NCBI GenBank assembly: GCA_964057225.1
Contig: OZ059897.1
Location: 22,382,001-22,446,000, forward strand
From: Auanema rhodensis
Lineage: Eukaryota; Nematoda; Chromadorea; Rhabditida; Rhabditidae
DNA: 64,000 nucleotides
Direction of reading: 5' to 3'
Part shown: positions 1 through 11,792 of the stretch, in pieces
Position numbering within the stretch: position 1 is the first letter of the stretch
How the letters are laid out: each line of letters starts with the position of its first letter
Notes under the pieces: generated by a model
What the model saw: only the letters and a program-made list of their open reading frames with translations
Told to the model about the DNA's origin: nothing
Databases searched by the model: none
Position numbers and translations under genes: made by a program

Positions 1-335
1 GCATAAATTAAAGTTCACGTAAATTTCAAAGTCATGGTTACCATGCACCAATATCAATAAAAATTTGTTTTTAGACTAATATGGACATGGGGAATCTAAT
101 TTTGAAAACCGCATCTCTTTATCTTTCACGTGAAGCGAGTTACATACCAAGTGCACATCACGTGTACATTTAATTAGCATAAATTAAAGTTCACGTAAAT
201 TTCAAAGTCATGGTTACCATGAACCAATATCAATAAAAATTTGTTTTTAGACTAATATGGACATGGGGAATCTAATTTTGAAAACTGCATCTCTTTATCT
301 TTCACGTGAAGCGAGTTACATACCAAGTGCACATC

Positions 336-372
336 ACGTGTACATTTAATTAGCATAAATTAAAGTTCACGT
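336..372. other. Imperfect dyad across the monomer junction
   Basis: Monomer positions 160-175 (ACGTGTACATTTAATT) pair with positions 6-20 of the next copy (AATTAAAGTTCACGT) around a six-base spacer (AGCATA). The pairing gives 14 base pairs with one mismatch and one bulged A. It recurs at almost every junction. Variants 8A, 15A, 16T, 172C, 174A and 175A each remove or alter a pair. It could extrude a hairpin in single-stranded DNA or be a dyad protein site; neither can be shown here. Confidence 0.55.
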
Positions 373-383
373 AAATTTCAAAG

Positions 384-398
384 TCATGGTTACCATGA
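384..398. other. Inverted repeat TCATGGT-T-ACCATGA (monomer 32-46)
   Basis: Seven-base arms flank a single T, giving a 15-bp near-palindrome in A-, G- and T-type monomers. C-type copies (CACC at 46-49) change its last base and shorten the arms to six. Rare hits inside it are 34G (m271), 37A (m360) and 41G (m337). It also contains GGTTACC, a BstEII site (GGTNACC), once per monomer, so that enzyme should give a 176-bp ladder. Confidence 0.7.
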
Positions 399-475
399 AC
401 CAATATCAATAAAAATTTGTTTTTAGACTAATATGGACATGGGGAATCTAATTTTGAAAACCGCATCTCTTTATC

Positions 476-492
476 TTTCACGTGAAGCGAGT
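476..492 (+). other. Weak CENP-B-box-like 17-mer (monomer 124-140)
   Basis: Against the mammalian CENP-B box NTTCGNNNNANNCGGGN, this site matches 7 of the 9 fixed bases, with A in place of G at the fifth and fifteenth positions. It overlaps the conserved TTCACGTGAA palindrome. A 7-of-9 match is expected by chance roughly once in two or three monomer-sized sequences searched on both strands, so this is a note, not a call. Confidence 0.15.
477..486. other. TTCACGTGAA palindrome (monomer 125-134)
   Basis: A perfect 10-bp palindrome with a CACGTG core is present in almost every monomer; the copy in m3 is given here. Exceptions seen are 132T in m69, m82 and m100 (CACGTT), 133C in m347 and m354, and 125C in a local group near 60-62 kb. 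CACGTG is the G-box/E-box core bound by bHLH and bZIP proteins in eukaryotes, and by budding-yeast Cbf1 at CDEI. Binding here is only a possibility. A six-base core can also persist simply through array homogenisation. Confidence 0.6.
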
Positions 493-510
493 TACATACC
501 AAGTGCACAT

Positions 511-516
511 CACGTG
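511..516. other. Second CACGTG core (monomer 159-164)
   Basis: A second CACGTG lies exactly 32 bp downstream of the first in each monomer, and a third CACGT core (monomer 16-20) follows 33 bp further on in the next copy. The three cores are therefore about three helical turns apart, putting them on one face of the DNA. Rare changes are CACATG at the end of m10 (near 1,745) and CACGTA near 45,925. In 16T monomers the third core becomes TACGT. The spacing is seen; its meaning is inferred. Confidence 0.55.
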
Positions 517-2816
517 TACATTTAATTAGCATAAATTAAAGTTCACGTAAATTTCAAAGTCATGGTTACCATGAACCAATATCAATAAAAATTTGTTTTT
601 AGACTAATATGGACATGGGGAATCTAATTTTGAAAACCGCATTTCTTTATCTTTCACGTGAAGCGAGTTACATACCAAGTGCACATCACGTGTACATTTA
701 ATTAGCATAAATTAAAGTTCACGTAAATTTCAAAGTCATGGTTACCATGCACCAATATCAATAAAAATTTGTTTTTAGACTAATATGGACATGGGGAATC
801 TAATTTTGAAAACCGCATCTCTTTATCTTTCACGTGAAGCGAGTTACATACCAAGTGCACATCACGTGTACATTTAATTAGCATAAATTAAAGTTCACGT
901 AAATTTCAAAGTCATGGTTACCATGAACCAATATCAATAAAAATTTGTTTTTAGACTAATATGGACATGGGGAATCTAATTTTGAAAACTGCATCTCTTT
1001 ATCTTTCACGTGAAGCGAGTTACACACCAAGTGCACATCACGTGTACATTTAATTAGCATAAATTAAAGTTCACGTGAATTTCAAAGTCATGGTTACCAT
1101 GAACCAATATCAATAAAAATTTGTTTTTAGACTAATATGGACATGGGGAATCTAATTTTGAAAACCGCATCTCTTTATCTTTCACGTGAAGCGAGTTACA
1201 TACCAAGTGCACATCACGTGTACATTTAATTAGCATAAATTAAAGTTCACGTAAATTTCAAAGTCATGGTTACCATGAACCAATATCAATAAAAATTTGT
1301 TTATAGACTAATATGGACATGGGGAATCTAATTTTGAAAACCGCATCTCTTTATCTTTCACGTGAAGCGAGTTACATACCAAGTGCACATCACGTGTACA
1401 TTTAATTAGCATAAATTAAAGTTCACGTAAATTTCAAAGTCATGGTTACCATGAACCAGTATCAATAAAAATTTGTTTTTAGACTAATATGGACATGGGG
1501 AATCTAATTTTGAAAACCGCATCTCTTTATCTTTCACGTGAAGCGAGTTACATACCAAGTGCACATCACGTGTACATTTAATTAGCATAAATTAAAGTTC
1601 ACGTAAATTTCAAAGTCATGGTTACCATGAACCAATATCAATAAAAATTTGTTTTTAGACTAATATGGACATGGGGAATCTAATTTTGAAAACCGCATCT
1701 CTTTATCTTTCACGTGAAGCGAGTTACATACCAAGTGCACATCACATGTACATTTAATTAGCATAAATTAAAGTTCACGTAAATTTCAAAGTCATGGTTA
1801 CCATGAACCAATATCAATAAAAATTTGTTTATAGACTAATATGGACATGGGGAATCTAATTTTGAAAACCGCATCTCTTTATCTTTCACGTGAAGCGAGT
1901 TACATACCAAGTGCACATCACGTGTACATTTAATTAGCATAAATTAAAGTTCACGTAAATTTCAAAGTCATGGTTACCATGAACCAATATCAATAAAAAT
2001 TTGTTTTTAGACTAATATGGACATGGGGAATCTAATTTTGAAAACCGCATCTCTTTATCTTTCACGTGAAGCGAGTTACATACCAAGTGCACATCACGTG
2101 TACATTTAATTAGCATAAATTAAAGTTCACGTAAATTTCAAAGTCATGGTTACCATGAACCAATATCAATAAAAATTTGTTTTTAGACTAATATGGACAT
2201 GGGGAATCTAATTTTGAAAACCGCATCTCTTTATCTTTCACGTGAAGCGAGTTACATACCAAGTGCACATCACGTGTACATTTAATTAGCATAAATTAAA
2301 GTTCACGTAAATTTCAAAGTCATGGTTACCATGAACCAATATCAATAAAAATTTGTTTTTAGACTAATATGGACATGGGGAATCTAATTTTGAAAACCGC
2401 ATCTCTTTATCTTTCACGTGAAGCGAGTTACATACCAAGTGCACATCACGTGTACATTTAATTAGCATAAATTAAAGTTCACGTAAATTTCAAAGTCATG
2501 GTTACCATGAACCAATATCAATAAAAATTTGTTTTTAGACTAATATGGACATGGGGAATCTAATTTTGAAAACCGCATCTCTTTATCTTTCACGTGAAGC
2601 GAGTTACATACCAAGTGCACATCACGTGTACATTTAATTAGCATAAATTAAAGTTCACGTAAATTTCAAAGTCATGGTTACCATGAACCAATATCAATAA
2701 AAATTTGTTTTTAGACTAATATGGACATGGGGAATCTAATTTTGAAAACCGCATCTCTTTATCTTTCACGTGAAGCGAGTTACATACCAAGTGCACATCA
2801 CGTGTACATTTAATTA

Positions 2817-3520
2817 GCATAAATTAAAGTTCACGTAAATTTCAAAGTCATGGTTACCATGCACCAATATCAATAAAAATTTGTTTTTAGACTAATATGG
2901 ACATGGGGAATCTAATTTTGAAAACTGCATCTCTTTATCTTTCACGTGAAGCGAGTTACATACCAAGTGCACATCACGTGTACATTTAATTAGCATAAAT
3001 TAAAGTTCACGTAAACTTCAAAGTCATGGTTACCATGAACCAATATCAATAAAAATTTGTTTATAGACTAATATGGACATGGGGAATCTAATTTTGAAAA
3101 CCGCATCTCTTTATCTTTCACGTGAAGCGAGTTACATACCAAGTGCACATCACGTGTACATTTCATTAGCATAAATTAAAGTTTACGTAAATTTCAAAGT
3201 CATGGTTACCATGAACCAATATCAATAAAAATTTGTTTTTAGACTAATATGGACATGGGGAATCTAATTTTGAAAACCGCATCTCTTTATCTTTCACGTG
3301 AAGCGAGTTACATACCAAGTGCACATCACGTGTACATTTAATTAGCATAAATTAAAGTTTACGTAAATTTCAAAGTCATGGTTACCATGAAGCAATATCA
3401 ATAAAAATTTGTTTTTAGCCTAATATGGACATGGGGAATCTAATTTTGAAAACCGCATCTCTTTATCTTTCACGTGAAGCGAGTTACATACCAAGTGCAC
3501 ATCACGTGTACATTTAATTA
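2817..3520 (+). repeat. Four-monomer unit m17-m20, first of a pair
   Basis: The unit is C 110T; A 24C 71A; A 16T; G 16T. It recurs at 4,753-5,456 after exactly 11 monomers (1,936 bp). Both second monomers share the rare base C at monomer position 172 (3,164 and 5,100), so the two units descend from one recent duplication and are not a chance match of common variants. Confidence 0.8.
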
Positions 3521-4752
3521 GCATAAATTAAAGTTCACGTAAATTTCAAAGTCATGGTTACCATGAACCAATATCAATAAAAATTTGTTTTTAGACTAAT
3601 ATGGACATGGGGAATCTAATTTTGAAAACCGCATCTCTTTATCTTTCACGTGAAGCGAGTTACATACCAAGTGCACATCACGTGTACATTTAATTAGCAT
3701 AAATTAAAGTTCACGTAAATTTCAAAGTCATGGTTACCATGAACCAATATCAATAAAAATTTGTTTTTAGACTAATATGGACATGGGGAATCTAATTTTG
3801 AAAACCGCATCTCTTTATCTTTCACGTGAAGCGAGTTACATACCAAGTGCACATCACGTGTACATTTAATTAGCATAAATTAAAGTTCACGTAAATTTCA
3901 AAGTCATGGTTACCATGCACCAATATCAATAAAAATTTGTTTTTAGACTAATATGGACATGGGGAATCTAATTTTGAAAACTGCATCTCTTTATCTTTCA
4001 CGTGAAGCGAGTTACATACCAAGTGCACATCACGTGTACATTTAATTAGCATAAATTAAAGTTCACGTAAATTTCAAAGTCATGGTTACCATGAACCAAT
4101 ATCAATAAAAATTTGTTTTTAGACTAATATGGACATGGGGAATCTAATTTTGAAAACCGCATCTCTTTATCTTTCACGTGAAGCGAGTTACATACCAAGT
4201 GCACATCACGTGTACATTTAATTAGCATAAATTAAAGTTCACGTAAATTTCAAAGTCATGGTTACCATGAACCAATATCAATAAAAATTTGTTTTTAGAC
4301 TAATATGGACATGGGGAATCTAATTTTGAAAACCGCATCTCTTTATCTTTCACGTGAAGCGAGTTACATACCAAGTGCACATCACGTGTACATTTAATTA
4401 GCATAAATTAAAGTTCACGTAAATTTCAAAGTCATGGTTACCATGAACCAATATCAATAAAAATTTGTTTTTAGACTAATATGGACATGGGGAATCTAAT
4501 TTTGAAAACCGCATCTCTTTATCTTTCACGTGAAGCGAGTTACATACCAAGTGCACATCACGTGTACATTTAATTAGCATAAATTAAAGTTCACGTAAAT
4601 TTCAAAGTCATGGTTACCATGAACCAATATCAATAAAAATTTGTTTTTAGACTAATATGGACATGGGGAATCTAATTTTGAAAACCGCATCTCTTTATCT
4701 TTCACGTGAAGCGAGTTACATACCAAGTGCACATCACGTGTACATTTAATTA

Positions 4753-5456
4753 GCATAAATTAAAGTTCACGTAAATTTCAAAGTCATGGTTACCATGCAC
4801 CAATATCAATAAAAATTTGTTTTTAGACTAATATGGACATGGGGAATCTAATTTTGAAAACTGCATCTCTTTATCTTTCACGTGAAGCGAGTTACATACC
4901 AAGTGCACATCACGTGTACATTTAATTAGCATAAATTAAAGTTCACGTAAACTTCAAAGTCATGGTTACCATGAACCAATATCAATAAAAATTTGTTTAT
5001 AGACTAATATGGACATGGGGAATCTAATTTTGAAAACCGCATCTCTTTATCTTTCACGTGAAGCGAGTTACATACCAAGTGCACATCACGTGTACATTTC
5101 ATTAGCATAAATTAAAGTTTACGTAAATTTCAAAGTCATGGTTACCATGAACCAATATCAATAAAAATTTGTTTTTAGACTAATATGGACATGGGGAATC
5201 TAATTTTGAAAACCGCATCTCTTTATCTTTCACGTGAAGCGAGTTACATACCAAGTGCACATCACGTGTACATTTAATTAGCATAAATTAAAGTTTACGT
5301 AAATTTCAAAGTCATGGTTACCATGAAGCAATATCAATAAAAATTTGTTTTTAGACTAATATGGACATGGGGAATCTAATTTTGAAAACCGCATCTCTTT
5401 ATCTTTCACGTGAAGCGAGTTACATACCAAGTGCACATCACGTGTACATTTAATTA
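4753..5456 (+). repeat. Four-monomer unit m28-m31, second of the pair
   Basis: It matches m17-m20 monomer for monomer, including the rare 172C at 5,100, but lacks the 75C seen in m20. The second copy of block X at 17,953-21,472 lacks 172C, which suggests 172C arose after that long-range duplication. Confidence 0.8.
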
Positions 5457-7040
5457 GCATAAATTAAAGTTCACGTAAATTTCAAAGTCATGGTTACCAT
5501 GAACCAATATCAATAAAAATTTGTTTTTAGACTAATATGGACATGGGGAATCTAATTTTGAAAACCGCATCTCTTTATCTTTCACGTGAAGCGAGTTACA
5601 TACCAAGTGCACATCACGTGTACATTTAATTAGCATAAATTAAAGTTCACGTAAATTTCAAAGTCATGGTTACCATGCACCAATATCAATAAAAATTTGT
5701 TTTTAGACTAATATGGACATGGGGAATCTAATTTTGAAAACTGCATCTCTTTATCTTTCACGTGAAGCGAGTTACATACCAAGTGCACATCACGTGTACA
5801 TTTAATTAGCATAAATTAAAGTTCACGTAAACTTCAAAGTCATGGTTACCATGAACCAATATCAATAAAAATTTGTTTATAGACTAATATGGACATGGGG
5901 AATCTAATTTTGAAAACCGCATCTCTTTATCTTTCACGTGAAGCGAGTTACATACCAAGTGCACATCACGTGTACATTTAATTAGCATAAATTAAAGTTT
6001 ACGTAAATTTCAAAGTCATGGTTACCATGAACCAATATCAATAAAAATTTGTTTTTAGACTAATATGGACATGGGGAATCTAATTTTGAAAACCGCATCT
6101 CTTTATCTTTCACGTGAAGCGAGTTACATACCAAGTGCACATCACGTGTACATTTAATTAGCATAAATTAAAGTTCACGTAAACTTCAAAGTCATGGTTA
6201 CCATGAAGCAATATCAATAAAAATTTGTTTTTAGACTAATATGGACATGGGGAATCTAATTTTGAAAACCGCATCTCTTTATCTTTCACGTGAAGCGAGT
6301 TACATACCAAGTGCACATCACGTGTACATTTAATTAGCATAAATTAAAGTTCACGTAAATTTCAAAGTCATGGTTACCATGAAGCAATATCAATAAAAAT
6401 TTGTTTTTAGACTAATATGGACATGGGGAATCTAATTTTGAAAACCGCATCTCTTTATCTTTCACGTGAAGCGAGTTACATACCAAGTGCACATCACGTG
6501 TACATTTAATTAGCATAAATTAAAGTTCACGTAAATTTCAAAGTCATGGTTACCATGCACCAATATCAATAAAAATTTGTTTTTAGACTAATATGGACAT
6601 GGGGAATCTAATTTTGAAAACTGCATCTCTTTATCTTTCACGTGAAGCGAGTTACATACCAAGTGCACATCACGTGTACATTTAATTAGCATAAATTAAA
6701 GTTCACGTAAATTTCAAAGTCATGGTTACCATGAACCAATATCAATAAAAATTTGTTTTTAGACTAATATGGACATGGGGAATCTAATTTTGAAAACCGC
6801 ATCTCTTTATCTTTCACGTGAAGCGAGTTACATACCAAGTGCACATCACGTGTACATTTAATTAGCATAAATTAAAGTTCACGTAAATTTCAAAGTCATG
6901 GTTACCATGCACCAATATCAATAAAAATTTGTTTTTAGACTAATATGGACATGGGGAATCTAATTTTGAAAACTGCATCTCTTTATCTTTCACGTGAAGC
7001 GAGTTACATACCAAGTGCACATCACGTGTACATTTAATTA

Positions 7041-7744
7041 GCATAAATTAAAGTTCACGTAAACTTCAAAGTCATGGTTACCATGAACCAATATCAATAA
7101 AAATTTGTTTATAGACTAATATGGACATGGGGAATCTAATTTTGAAAACCGCATCTCTTTATCTTTCACGTGAAGCGAGTTACATACCAAGTGCACATCA
7201 CGTGTACATTTAATTAGCATAAATTAAAGTTTACGTAAATTTCAAAGTCATGGTTACCATGAACCAATATCAATAAAAATTTGTTTTTAGACTAATATGG
7301 ACATGGGGAATCTAATTTTGAAAACCGCATCTCTTTATCTTTCACGTGAAGCGAGTTACATACCAAGTGCACATCACGTGTACATTTAATTAGCATAAAT
7401 TAAAGTTCACGTAAACTTCAAAGTCATGGTTACCATGAACCAATATCAATAAAAATTTGTTTATAGACTAATATGGACATGGGGAATCTAATTTTGAAAA
7501 CCGCATCTCTTTATCTTTCACGTGAAGCGAGTTACATACCAAGTGCACATCACGTGTACATTTAATTAGCATAAATTAAAGTTTACGTAAATTTCAAAGT
7601 CATGGTTACCATGAACCAATATCAATAAAAATTTGTTTTTAGACTAATATGGACATGGGGAATCTAATTTTGAAAACCGCATCTCTTTATCTTTCACGTG
7701 AAGCGAGTTACATACCAAGTGCACATCACGTGTACATTTAATTA
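7041..7744 (+). repeat. Two-monomer tandem duplication (m41-42, m43-44)
   Basis: The pair A 24C 71A followed by A 16T occurs twice in direct succession (7,041-7,392 and 7,393-7,744). The otherwise matching run at m125-m129 has it once. This is the footprint of one unequal exchange with a two-monomer (352-bp) offset. Confidence 0.8.
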
Positions 7745-8272
7745 GCATAAATTAAAGTTCACGTAAACTTCAAAGTCATGGTTACCATGAAGCAATATCA
7801 ATAAAAATTTGTTTTTAGACTAATATGGACATGGGGAATCTAATTTTGAAAACCGCATCTCTTTATCTTTCACGTGAAGCGAGTTACATACCAAGTGCAC
7901 ATCACGTGTACATTTAATTAGCATAAATTAAAGTTCACGTAAATTTCAAAGTCATGGTTACCATGAAGCAATATCAATAAAAATTTGTTTTTAGACTAAT
8001 ATGGACATGGGGAATCTAATTTTGAAAACCGCATCTCTTTATCTTTCACGTGAAGCGAGTTACATACCAAGTGCACATCACGTGTACATTTAATTAGCAT
8101 AAATTAAAGTTCACGTAAATTTCAAAGTCATGGTTACCATGCACCAATATCAATAAAAATTTGTTTTTAGACTAATATGGACATGGGAAATCTAATTTTG
8201 AAAACCGCATCTCTTTATCTTTCACGTGAAGCGAGTTACATACCAAGTGCACATCACGTGTACATTTAATTA

Positions 8273-11088
8273 GCATAAATTAAAGTTCACGTAAATTTCA
8301 AAGTCATGGTTACCATGAACCAATATCAATAAAAATTTGTTTTTAGACTAATATGGACATGGGGAATCTAATTTTGAAAACCGAATCTCTTTATATTTCA
8401 CGTGAAGCGAGTTACATACCAAGTGCACATCACGTGTACATTTAATTAGCATAAATTAAAGTTCACGTAAATTTCAAAGTCATGGTTACCATGAACCAAT
8501 ATCAATAAAAATTTGTTTTTAGACTAATATGGACATGGGGAATCTAATTTTGAAAACCGCATCTCTTTATCTTTCACGTGAAGCGAGTTACATACCAAGT
8601 GCACATCACGTGTACATTTAATTAGCATAAATTAAAGTTCACGTAAATTTCAAAGTCATGGTTACCATGAAGCAATATCAATAAAAATTTGTTTTTAGAC
8701 TAATATGGACATGGGGAATCTAATTTTGAAAACCGAATCTCTTTATATTTCACGTGAAGCGAGTTACATACCAAGTGCACATCACGTGTACATTTAATTA
8801 GCATAAATTAAAGTTCACGTAAATTTCAAAGTCATGGTTACCATGAACCAATATCAATAAAAATTTGTTTTTAGACTAATATGGACATGGGGAATCTAAT
8901 TTTGAAAACCGCATCTCTTTATCTTTCACGTGAAGCGAGTTACATACCAAGTGCACATCACGTGTACATTTAATTAGCATAAATTAAAGTTCACGTAAAT
9001 TTCAAAGTCATGGTTACCATGCACCAATATCAATAAAAATTTGTTTTTAGACTAATATGGACATGGGGAATCTAATTTTGAAAACCGCATCTCTTTATCT
9101 TTCACGTGAAGCGAGTTACATACCAAGTGCACATCACGTGTACATTTAATTAGCATAAATTAAAGTTCACGTAAATTTCAAAGTCATGGTTACCATGAAC
9201 CAATATCAATAAAAATTGGTTTTTAGACTAATATGGACATGGGGAATCTAATTTTGAAAATTGCATCTCTTTATCTTTCACGTGAAGCGAGTTACATACC
9301 AAGTGCACATCACGTGTACATTTAATTAGCATAAATTAAAGTTCACGTAAATTTCAAAGTCATGGTTACCATGAAGCAATATCAATAAAAATTTGTTTTT
9401 AGACTAATATGGACATGGGGAATCTAATTTTGAAAACCGAATCTCTTTATATTTCACGTGAAGCGAGTTACATACCAAGTGCACATCACGTGTACATTTA
9501 ATTAGCATAAATTAAAGTTCACGTAAATTTCAAAGTCATGGTTACCATGAACCAATATCAATAAAAATTTGTTTTTAGACTAATATGGACATGGGGAATC
9601 TAATTTTGAAAACCGCATCTCTTTATCTTTCACGTGAAGCGAGTTACATACCAAGTGCACATCACGTGTACATTTAATTAGCATAAATTAAAGTTCACGT
9701 AAATTTCAAAGTCATGGTTACCATGCACCAATATCAATAAAAATTTGTTTTTAGACTAATATGGACATGGGGAATCTAATTTTGAAAACCGCATCTCTTT
9801 ATCTTTCACGTGAAGCGAGTTACATACCAAGTGCACATCACGTGTACATTTAATTAGCATAAATTAAAGTTCACGTAAATTTCAAAGTCATGGTTACCAT
9901 GAACCAATATCAATAAAAATTGGTTTTTAGACTAATATGGACATGGGGAATCTAATTTTGAAAATTGCATCTCTTTATCTTTCACGTGAAGCGAGTTACA
10001 TACCAAGTGCACATCACGTGTACATTTAATTAGCATAAATTAAAGTTCACGTAAATTTCAAAGTCATGGTTACCATGCACCAATATCAATAAAAATTTGT
10101 TTTTAGACTAATATGGACATGGGGAATCTAATTTTGAAAACCGCATCTCTTTATCTTTCACGTGAAGCGAGTTACATACCAAGTGCACATCACGTGTACA
10201 TTTAATTAGCATAAATTAAAGTTCACGTAAATTTCAAAGTCATGGTTACCATGAACCAATATCAATAAAAATTGGTTTTTAGACTAATATGGACATGGGG
10301 AATCTAATTTTGAAAATTGCATCTCTTTATCTTTCACGTGAAGCGAGTTACATACCAAGTGCACATCACGTGTACATTTAATTAGCATAAATTAAAGTTC
10401 ACGTAAATTTCAAAGTCATGGTTACCATGAAGCAATATCAATAAAAATTTGTTTTTAGACTAATATGGACATGGGGAATCTAATTTTGAAAACCGAATCT
10501 CTTTATATTTCACGTGAAGCGAGTTACATACCAAGTGCACATCACGTGTACATTTAATTAGCATAAATTAAAGTTCACGTAAATTTCAAAGTCATGGTTA
10601 CCATGAACCAATATCAATAAAAATTTGTTTTTAGACTAATATGGACATGGGGAATCTAATTTTGAAAACCGCATCTCTTTATCTTTCACGTGAAGCGAGT
10701 TACATACCAAGTGCACATCACGTGTACATTTAATTAGCATAAATTAAAGTTCACGTAAATTTCAAAGTCATGGTTACCATGCACCAATATCAATAAAAAT
10801 TTGTTTTTAGACTAATATGGACATGGGGAATCTAATTTTGAAAACCGCATCTCTTTATCTTTCACGTGAAGCGAGTTACATACCAAGTGCACATCACGTG
10901 TACATTTAATTAGCATAAATTAAAGTTCACGTAAATTTCAAAGTCATGGTTACCATGAACCAATATCAATAAAAATTGGTTTTTAGACTAATATGGACAT
11001 GGGGAATCTAATTTTGAAAATTGCATCTCTTTATCTTTCACGTGAAGCGAGTTACATACCAAGTGCACATCACGTGTACATTTAATTA
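8273..11088 (+). repeat. Block Z, copy 1: four-monomer HOR (704 bp)
   Basis: The unit G 112A 123A; A; C; A 66G with 109T 110T starts at 8,625, 9,329 and 10,385. Between the second and third full units a half unit (C; A 66G) is inserted at 10,033-10,384, so a two-monomer slip occurred inside the HOR. The first two copies (8,273-8,624) are an A-type carrying 112A 123A, unique in that background, and a plain A. The 66G/109T/110T monomer is found only in this block. Confidence 0.88.
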
Positions 11089-11792
11089 GCATAAATTAAA
11101 GTTCACGTAAATTTCAAAGTCATGGTTACCATGAACCAATATCAATAAAAATTTGTTTTTAGACTAATATGGACATGGGGAATCTAATTTTGAAAACCGC
11201 ATCTCTTTATCTTTCACGTGAAGCGAGTTACATACCAAGTGCACATCACGTGTACATTTAATTAGCATAAATTAAAGTTCACGTAAATTTCAAAGTCATG
11301 GTTACCATGAACCAATATCAATAAAAATTTGTTTTTAGACTAATATGGACATGGGGAATCTAATTTTGAAAACCGCATTTCTTTATCTTTCACGTGAAGC
11401 GAGTTACATACCAAGTGCACATCACGTGTACATTTAATTAGCATAAATTAAAGTTCACGTAAATTTCAAAGTCATGGTTACCATGCACCAATATCAATAA
11501 AAATTTGTTTTTAGACTAATATGGACATGGGGAATCTAATTTTGAAAACCGCATCTCTTTATCTTTCACGTGAAGCGAGTTACATACCAAGTGCACATCA
11601 CGTGTACATTTAATTAGCATAAATTAAAGTTCACGTAAATTTCAAAGTCATGGTTACCATGAACCAATATCAATAAAAATTTGTTTTTAGACTAATATGG
11701 ACATGGGGAATCTAATTTTGAAAACTGCATCTCTTTATCTTTCACGTGAAGCGAGTTACACACCAAGTGCACATCACGTGTACATTTAATTA

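Larger units (their letters stand above)
353..528 (+). repeat. Representative consensus monomer (m3, A-type)
   Basis: This copy carries the majority base at every position I compared and can serve as the reference unit. Landmarks by monomer position: A/T-rich start 1-12; CACGT core 16-20; inverted repeat 32-46; class-defining bases 46-49 (AACC here); A-run 59-63; T-rich 64-72; ATGGACATGGGG 81-92; ACCGCAT 108-114; palindrome TTCACGTGAA 125-134; GTGCAC 151-156; CACGTG 159-164; TTTAATTA 169-176. There are five CpG sites (18-19, 110-111, 129-130, 136-137, 161-162). Variation is concentrated at 16, 24, 46-49, 51, 66, 71, 86, 90-92, 99-125 and 145, while about 25-45 and 146-170 are nearly invariant. 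Confidence 0.95.
1..3520 (+). repeat. Block X, copy 1 (m1-m20)
   Basis: The order of types is C; A 110T; A; A 115T; C; A 110T 145C; A; A 71A; A 51G; A; A 71A; five plain A; C 110T; A 24C 71A; A 16T; G 16T. The same order occurs at 17,953-21,472, exactly 102 monomers (17,952 bp) away, and in part at 35,201-37,664. Private changes here are 21G in m7, CACATG at the end of m10 and 75C in m20; these postdate the duplication or were lost from the other copies. Confidence 0.85.
3521..8272 (+). repeat. Block Y, copy 1 (m21-m47)
   Basis: Plain A-type copies alternate with the recurring run C 110T; A 24C 71A; A 16T; G 24C (or G 16T); G. Runs begin at m28, m33 and m40, with C 110T also at m23 and m38. 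The block ends with C 92A (m47). The same run reappears at m125-m130 and at m212-m247. Positions 24C and 16T always sit in consecutive copies here, which makes the run easy to follow. Confidence 0.8.

Noticed and set aside
386-412. Short ATG frame of eight codons inside the inverted repeat (monomer 34-60)
   Set aside because: It is too short, lies in a palindromic motif, and is repeated in every copy.
433-525. A 30-codon open frame starting at ATGGACATG in each monomer (monomer 81-173)
   Set aside because: It is present in every copy only because the copies are identical. It ends at TAA in the same monomer, and 176 is not a multiple of three, so frames cannot join. There is no codon-level sign of selection or similarity I recognise.
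353-528. An ancestral half-unit (dimer) structure inside the monomer
   Set aside because: Only short resemblances are seen, such as TTCACGTAAA to TTCACGTGAA and ACCAATAT to ACTAATAT. Their spacings disagree (about 66 and 28 bp), so no internal duplication is supported.
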